Shown here: positions 58,422 through 64,000 of the stretch, piece after piece
How positions within the stretch are numbered: position 1 is the first letter of the stretch
How the letters are laid out: each line of letters begins with the position of its first letter
DNA from: Laetiporus sulphureus 93-53
Lineage: Eukaryota > Basidiomycota > Agaricomycetes > Polyporales > Laetiporaceae
Direction: 5' to 3'
Length of the DNA stretch: 64,000 bases
NCBI RefSeq assembly: GCF_001632365.1
Contig: NW_024468547.1
Coordinates: forward strand, 269,820-333,819
Program-made: the position numbers and the translations under genes
Notes under the pieces: generated by a model
Told to the model about the DNA's origin: nothing
Database searches by the model: none
Seen by the model: only the letters and a program-made list of their open reading frames with translations

Positions 58422-59713
58422 AGCTTTAACATGTAAGAAATAAAAGAGCGGAAGGATATGCAGGAATTGAAGGATGAAATGGTGGTGCAGGATGGAGGTG
58501 CGACACATGTGACCCGCTAGCCGGTGGCCAGCTGTGGCCAGTTGTCACATGGCATCATGTCACACCTTCCCCTTTCGTCAGTCGGGATGTTAGGTGTCAA
58601 TGATGCAGGATCGCGAGCAGCAATTTGTACATAACTGGATTGCTTCACTACAATGATAGGCATGGCCCTCAATATCAGCAGAAGGTTTGATATGTACGCT
58701 TTTCAAGTACCACCACTGTCAGATAAACGTTAAGAGTTGACTGACGCATTATGATTTGACCTTAAGGCTTTCGGCGTAGCCTATCACGCTCACTGTTTAA
58801 GCAGTTCAGTGTGTATTAATGCCAAGAAAAAGTGAAATTACTCTTTGCGAGCCTGTCCATAACTATTTATTGGATGGGAAAGGCTAACTTGTTCTGCTTA
58901 GTTGCAATGCCTTTGCTGGGATGAGAATCAGTACTTTCTTTGCTGGATTATGATCACATGTTCCGAGCATGCATACTGCACAAAGGTCCTTCAAAGCTTC
59001 AATGATCTACCGATTTGATATCTGCAGCTGTCAACATGTGGACAAAGGTCTGTCGGAACTGTTACTCCACATAGCACCTCCTCTTCGGGTCTTTGGTGGA
59101 TATTTCCAACGAGTCGACTTAAGTAGCTGTAGAAAAGAGTTATGTGAGATTCAGACAGAGCTGCCCAGATGCCGAAAGCTACGCGTCATGGCACATCGGT
59201 GGGCATCCTCTCGCGCCGGGGCGTGCTTAGCGCTGATCTGTGCGCGTCACCCACGTGACCGTGTCTTCAGCATCTCTTTATATCCAAATTACCGGGTTTG
59301 GAAAGAATTTGTGGTCAAAAAAGGCGGTCACAAAACAGGGCAAAAACGGAGCGCAGATCGAACGGGGTGTAAGCGCTCAGCGCTCAGCGCTCAGCTCTGT
59401 TGTCTCATTGCCGATGGGCCCGAGTTCCCGACAGCGACGATCCCCTGCAATCTATTTGCACACGCAACGGGCACAGGGGAATGTCCGCTTCATTTCGAAC
59501 CATACCAACACGAGGCCTCCGCAAAAAGGAAGAGAACACGAAGGAAAACAGCGGGAATGTATAGTACGGGCATAGATAAGGACATGTATCATACAACAGC
59601 ACCCCTATGGGCCTGCGAAACCTAAAGGGGAGAGCTCGAGCGGGTGCGGCAGGGACGACAGCGGGCGGAGGAATAAAGGGTCCAAAGGTCAAGCATAGCA
59701 GTCATAGGTGCGA
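58422..59713. other. Intergenic, CAMKL kinase promoter and SNC 3' flank
   Basis: 1.3 kb without a recognised gene. It includes a three-copy GCGCTCA repeat at 59373-59393. Near the kinase start a pair of TGGCCAG.TGT-like repeats (58520-58545) could be regulatory. The long plus ORF 58969-59625 has no recognisable motif. Confidence 0.45.
59373..59393. repeat. Three tandem copies of GCGCTCA
   Basis: Perfect 7-mer tandem repeat, three units, in non-coding DNA downstream of the SNC gene. Confidence 0.9.
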
Positions 59714-60671
59714 TCAATGGTGCGTCGCTTTCACGACGGAAACGACAACGATGATAATGATAATCGCGATGGCGACACCAATGATGATGCGCATCTTCAT
59801 GTCTTTCCACCACATGTTCTTGAGTAAGGGGCGGAGAACGTGGGAATATGAGCGATGTCGAAGCAGGACCAGGCGTCTGAAGACACACCTTGCGAACACG
59901 GTTGGCGCCGCGACGGAAGCCTTGCGCCGAGACTGCCAGGTTATCTTTGAGGTGACAAGGGTATATCAGTACGGGACCATCGAGATCACACAGAATGACG
60001 AATGTGGAACCAACACATCGCGGCGGCCAAGCGGGGCGCATGGGCATGTCTAAACAGTCGCCCGCGCTCAAACCGCTATACTCAGTCCCAAAAAACTGAG
60101 ACGAGGCGAGGAAACGCCCAATGGATGGAAGCGTAGTGCGCAGCAATCACAATATGTCGCACACTTGCTCTGACCCCAATATACGATGCCATGTGTCGCA
60201 TATTGAGCAATGGGCAATCCAGAGCGTATATGAGCATCGGCCTATGTTTCGGCCTATGTTTCATGCTTCTCCGTGCAAGCCCCAGCAGTACCAGCAAAGG
60301 CCCTTTTGTGACATATCGGGCCTTCGGGGAGTATGCACCGCCTCGCTCGTTCCCACCGTCGTCCACCTACCCAGAGAGCCTTCCTGCAGAGGAGAAAAAA
60401 CGGAAACGTTACGCACCAGTCTTGTCCTGGAGCTGGTCCAGCCGCTCTCCTCGCTCGGCAACCTTGGTTATGTTTTCACGCATGATGCCGACGGTGTCAT
60501 CGATCTGCTGCTGGATCGCAGCAGTCTTTGAGTTGCCCGCAGGTGGGGCGGAGGGGTTCGTCGAGGAACCTCCTCGCGGAAGGTATGGGTCGTATGGTTC
60601 AGACCTGCATGTTCGCGACGAACGAAGAACGGTCAGAAAGTGAATGGAGCACAGCGATAACACACTAACAT
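59714..60671 (-). CDS. SNC1: Synaptobrevin-type R-SNARE (SNC1/SNC2-like)
   Basis: Exocytic vesicle R-SNARE that pairs with plasma-membrane SNAREs. Coding exons 60671-60670, 60604-60417, 59944-59889 and 59818-59714 give 116 residues, the usual size. The start codon is split: AT, then an intron beginning GTTAGT, then G. Protein: [13 protein letters not shown], a Pro/Ser-rich linker, the SNARE motif from [18 protein letters not shown] with the zero-layer Arg in [42 protein letters not shown] and a hydrophobic C-terminal anchor ([19 protein letters not shown]) follow. No longin domain, unlike the gene at 33.8 kb. MSEPYDPY is the usual basidiomycete N-terminus, which supports the split start. Confidence 0.93.
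60238..60261. repeat. Tandem duplication of CGGCCTATGTTT
   Basis: Two adjacent identical 12-mers inside the SNC intron between exons 60604-60417 and 59944-59889. Confidence 0.9.
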
Positions 60672-61283
60672 GGCTAAGCGTAAGTCTGGTGGCGAGCTAG
60701 AAGTCAGCGATATACCTTCACATTGTGAAGAACTGCTCACCGTATTAAACAGTGAAGAATGGAATGAGTTGCGTCGCAGCACAGCGTCGCAGCGTCGTGG
60801 GTTGTGGTCGTCGTGGGCTAAGCTGAGGACGCGGCGGCTGACGGCATGTGCATTCGGGTTCCGAACCAAACACGACCATCTTGTCCCAGGTCCCGCAGGC
60901 CGCTCTCGTCTCGGAACCACAATTCGCTCTTGATCTCGAACATTTTCTTCAACAACGTCACCGCGATGTTACCCGACCTGATATCTCCGTGCGCTGTGCT
61001 GTTGCGCTAGCTGGACTGGGGCTATTCACCAATTGTGGCGAACACTGCAATTCTCTCTGATGCGTATTGTGTTCGGCCTGAGAAACTTCACTGGTGCAAG
61101 ACCTGGCCGTTGCAGCTCTGTAATGTGCTCTGATTCGCTAGAACAGCCGTTGAGGTTGATGCGGTAGCTGAGCAGCAGGCAGCTCGGGAGAAACGTTTGT
61201 TTTCGAGGCTGTGGGATAGCACATATGGCGATCAAGCCGTCAACTTGAACTTTTTGCGATTGCGGAGAGGTGCAAGCTCTAAG
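60670..61283 (+). CDS. Hypothetical gene divergent from SNC, doubtful
   Basis: Open frames that read as protein but whose exon structure is unclear. The first from 60670 encodes [18 protein letters not shown] and [20 protein letters not shown] second frame at 60848-61057 has [19 protein letters not shown] third at 61142-61280 has [19 protein letters not shown]. No consensus intron of normal size connects the first two, so either splicing is unusual or the locus is decaying. Its ATG overlaps the SNC start codon on the opposite strand. No family recognised. Confidence 0.35.
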
Positions 61284-62410
61284 TAAGGTCCCCGTATTTG
61301 TGACTGGTCATTTCTATGGAAGTATCGAGTTGCGATCCAACGATTGGTTATTAGATTCCATCCTGAGGGTCATTCGGTCGGTCCGCTGACGTTTACTGCT
61401 GTGCGCACACTGCGCACTAGTTAAGTAGCTTTCGATAGGCATGGCTGTCATTTCTGTACTATTGCGCGAACTCTCACTGCGTTCTGTCTCTTTCACCTAG
61501 ATGACCTTCAGGTGGGACATATATTGATCAAAGTGCATTTTACCATGCATGTTCGTCGTCATAAGCAAGAATAACCTTCAGAACATCACCACGGAATATA
61601 ATCGACATGGTGTAAAACCGTGCTGTGTCCAGGTAGTATTACTATGAAGTCGAGCAACCTTTGAAAACCATCTCTCCTCTCATTCTGAGTAGCCTGTTGC
61701 TTAGATGCTATCGGGTATAGCGGGAACACGACCGTCATGAACGGGGGAAAAGGGCGGAGGATGTTAACGAACGACAACTCAGTGATAGTCAATCTACTCA
61801 ATGCTTCATTTCAGCGCCTTTGGAATAGATATTCTCGGCCTTCTCTAGATCAGCATCTGCGGCACGCTCGCTAAACTAATCAGCCCGAGAAATGTCATGC
61901 CATAAGGAGGATAAGTGAAGTGCCACGGGAAGCGGTCAGTCTGTCGGATGCTTGAAAGCGGGGAGAGGCGGCTGCCGAAGCGTGCTCAAACTTGAAGCTG
62001 AAGCGATAGATGCGAGTCTCCTCAGCATAGATCCCGATCCCGTAGCAGAACAGTCGTCCATAAGCGACCATGAGCTTACAGGTGATTTTCGCCGGCTAGT
62101 ACAACATGCTGGAATCACCTTGGCGGCCAGTCCGCACGAGTAGTCACTGTAGTGCATATCATAAAATGCCCTTCTGATCATCGAAGATGAGAAGTGTACA
62201 CATCAATTCAAAGGAAATTACAAAGTAAATATACGACAAACCTCGTCACAAGTCATCCAGTTCGTCCTGCATCATGATGGGTAACATGACTGCCGCCTTC
62301 ATTCTCCTTCTCAGACACGTCCGTCTCGCTAAGGCTTCTACTATTCCCCTTGAACCTTTCGATGTCATAAACAGTAGAAGAAAAATAACGATATCGGCAG
62401 CTCATTCTGC
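61284..62410. other. Intergenic, no gene assigned
   Basis: 1.1 kb. A 63-codon plus-strand frame at 61952-62143 (AEAIDASLLSIDPDPVAEQ) is protein-like and could be a last exon of the preceding doubtful gene. Nothing else stands out. Confidence 0.4.
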
Positions 62411-64000
62411 TCAAACTCCTCGCTTTTTCGCCTTCCGCTCCTTCCGTTTCCTGCCAATCATGGATCCCATCTTCTGACCGAACTTTAGCTCTCCAGCTTC
62501 TGCCAGCTTCTTGGTTGCACCCTGCGACTTTTGCTTTTCCGGAGAAGTTGAAGACGATGAAGCTTCTGAGAGCCTCCGCTTCTTCGCCGTCCGTTCGTCT
62601 GACAACTCAGACTTCACCTCCTCCGTCTTCACGCTAGTCCTGCTATAAGACTTCTTGACCTCGCCCGGTTTCTATGATATAATGAGCTGATATTATCCCA
62701 TGAACAACGCAGGCCGCTTACTTGTTGATTTTCCCGCTGTTGCGCCGCTCGCCTTTGCACGACTTGCACGTTCTCAATCGAGAATTCCACAATAAGCGTG
62801 CTCTTGCTCTTCATATGCGCATCGCGCTCCAGCTCCTCCTTCAGCCGCTTAACCCGCGCCTCGTCCCTCTCCGACTTCTTCTTCTCAACCTTCACCAGGT
62901 CCTCTACCTCAGTCTTCCACCATTCCGCGAATAGCGCGCCCACGGCTGCGTTGTTATTCGCCCACCGCAGGACGCGCAACGCATCCGCATGGGACGTCAT
63001 CTCGACGAAGCCATAACCCTTGCTGCGGCCTTTGCCCGTGATGGGATCTACTCGGTCGGCCTGCCGGATGATCTTCACCTGCTTGACGCCAGTGTGACGC
63101 CCGCTCTTCTGCCGTTTTACGTCATTCTTCTTCTTCGCCGATTCGTTGCCTTCTTCCTTGACAACGTCCTCACCGTCAACATCGTCTTGTGGCACAGGCT
63201 CAGCGAGTTCGTCTTCGCTGAGCGGCTGGAGGATACCCTCCTTCACGTCCTTCTCGAAGGTGCGCATGGCGTGGATAGCGAGCCTCTTCAGCATTCGCTC
63301 CGTAACGAATAGGGGAATTTGTCGGACGCTGAGTCGGGTCCGCGAGATATACAGCGATGGGTTCGAGCGCAGTAATACACGACGAGCGTTGTACGACTGT
63401 GTTCGCTTTTCAACCTCCGCGGCACTCATCGACTCGGCAGCAGGAGTATTGGGCAGAATGACTACCGTAAACCTTTCAGAGCAGGGACGGAAACGTTAAC
63501 GGGAGAGCACTTACTGCCTTCGCGCAACAGGTACAGATTCCGCTTGTCAGCTTTCTCGCGTTGCTTTTCGCCTGCCTCTTTCAGCTTCCCGGCCTCATTT
63601 CTGGTCACAGCACGTATTACATCTAGCGTACGTCCATGCAGGATGAGATTTTGTGCCATTGAGGAGGATGGGTCAGGCGTGAGGAGAGATGGGAGCTTGA
63701 AAGGGTTCTTTTTCGGCTGGAGCTATCATCTTATCAGTACCGTGGTTCTCGAACTGTTGCGGCGTAGCTATTGGACTCACGGCAATGTTCTTTTCGCCGA
63801 GCGTCTCGGCGCGTAATATCCCGCTTTGCTCGATGGCCTTGTCTGCATCGGCTTTGTTCCAGAAACACACAAAGCCGGTACCCCTTGACCGGCCCGTCTC
63901 GTGATCCATGGTAATACGCGCATATCGCAGTGGCCCAAAAGCACGGAATCTGAAAGTGATCATGAGCATACGACTGAATAATGATACAGGTAACACACAG
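62411..64000 (-). CDS. NOP4: Nucleolar RRM protein NOP4/RBM28 (5' end off window)
   Basis: Multi-RRM nucleolar protein needed for 60S subunit (27S pre-rRNA) processing. The 3' part is present; the N-terminal RRMs lie beyond the right edge. Visible: an RRM near the edge (ITMDHETGRSRGTGFVCFW, ADADKAIEQSG). Then SMAQNLILHGRTLDVIRAV, EKADKRNLYLLREG, a long exon 63468-62722 with NTPAAESMSAAEVEKRTQSY, RTRLSVRQIPLFVTERMLK, an acidic/basic insert and GKGRSKGYGFVEMTSHADAL. The last exon (62671-62411) is a Lys-rich tail, likely nuclear/nucleolar targeting, ending KERKAKKRGV. Intron phases are consistent. The order RRM, YLLREG block, NxRxLxxRNxP-type block and final RRM is typical of the family. Confidence 0.9.

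Noticed and set aside
58969..59625. 218-codon plus ORF
   Set aside because: No recognisable motif, Arg/Cys-rich composition, overlaps the SNC 3' flank; no evidence for a gene.
1..64000. CRISPR arrays, insertion sequences, riboswitches, bacterial operons
   Set aside because: None seen; intron structure and gene content are those of a fungal nucleus.

Overview
This looks like nuclear DNA of a basidiomycete fungus, most likely an Agaricomycete (perhaps a wood-decay polypore, but nothing here proves the order). The evidence is: dense short GT-AG introns of about 48-60 nt; two genes of the Agaricomycete membrane family DUF6534; an expanded SRPK-like kinase family; fungal F-box and RING families; and core fungal genes split by introns (RPS14, an SCT1/GPT2-type acyltransferase, DPM1, two R-SNAREs, an SLD3-like gene, NOP4). 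No bacterial operon, CRISPR or plasmid features are present.

Layout. 0-2.5 kb: an SRPK-like kinase cut by the left edge, then RPS14, both on the minus strand. 4.9-11.5 kb: two DUF6534 genes whose first nine exons have identical lengths in both copies. 11.5-15.1 kb: no recognisable gene. 15.1-31.2 kb: three intact paralogous RING/coiled-coil genes (A plus, B minus, C plus) around the acyltransferase gene and an unnamed membrane-type gene. 32.3-34.7 kb: DPM1 and a VAMP7-like SNARE. 35.4-40.7 kb: a patchwork of segmental duplications holding a broken RING gene, two broken copies of a membrane-protein tail, a broken F-box copy, a gag-like scrap and one intact F-box/LRR-like gene. 42.1-53.1 kb: SLD3-like gene, then three SRPK-like kinases on the plus strand with duplicated upstream DNA. 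54.4-64 kb: a long CAMKL-type kinase, synaptobrevin (SNC), a poorly supported plus-strand ORF, and the 3' part of NOP4.

The most interesting signal is splicing. The three intact RING paralogues each need a 4-nt internal coding exon, at the same place in the coiled coil and in the same codon phase. Without it each gene shifts frame and hits a stop soon afterwards. Very small exons recur elsewhere: RPS14 has an ATG-only first coding exon, the SNC start codon is itself split by an intron, SCT1 has 11- and 13-nt exons, and the DUF6534 genes carry a conserved chain of 19-, 14-, 10-, 18- and 26-nt exons. Two introns appear to be GC-AG.

The genes do not form one pathway. Several serve the secretory and membrane system (DPM1 for dolichol-phosphate mannose, SCT1-type glycerolipid synthesis, VAMP7 and SNC fusion SNAREs); others are housekeeping (RPS14, NOP4, SLD3). 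The kinase, RING, F-box and DUF6534 families are the fast-duplicating part. Exon coordinates were derived by hand from reading frames, splice consensus and paralogue comparison; they need transcript support.
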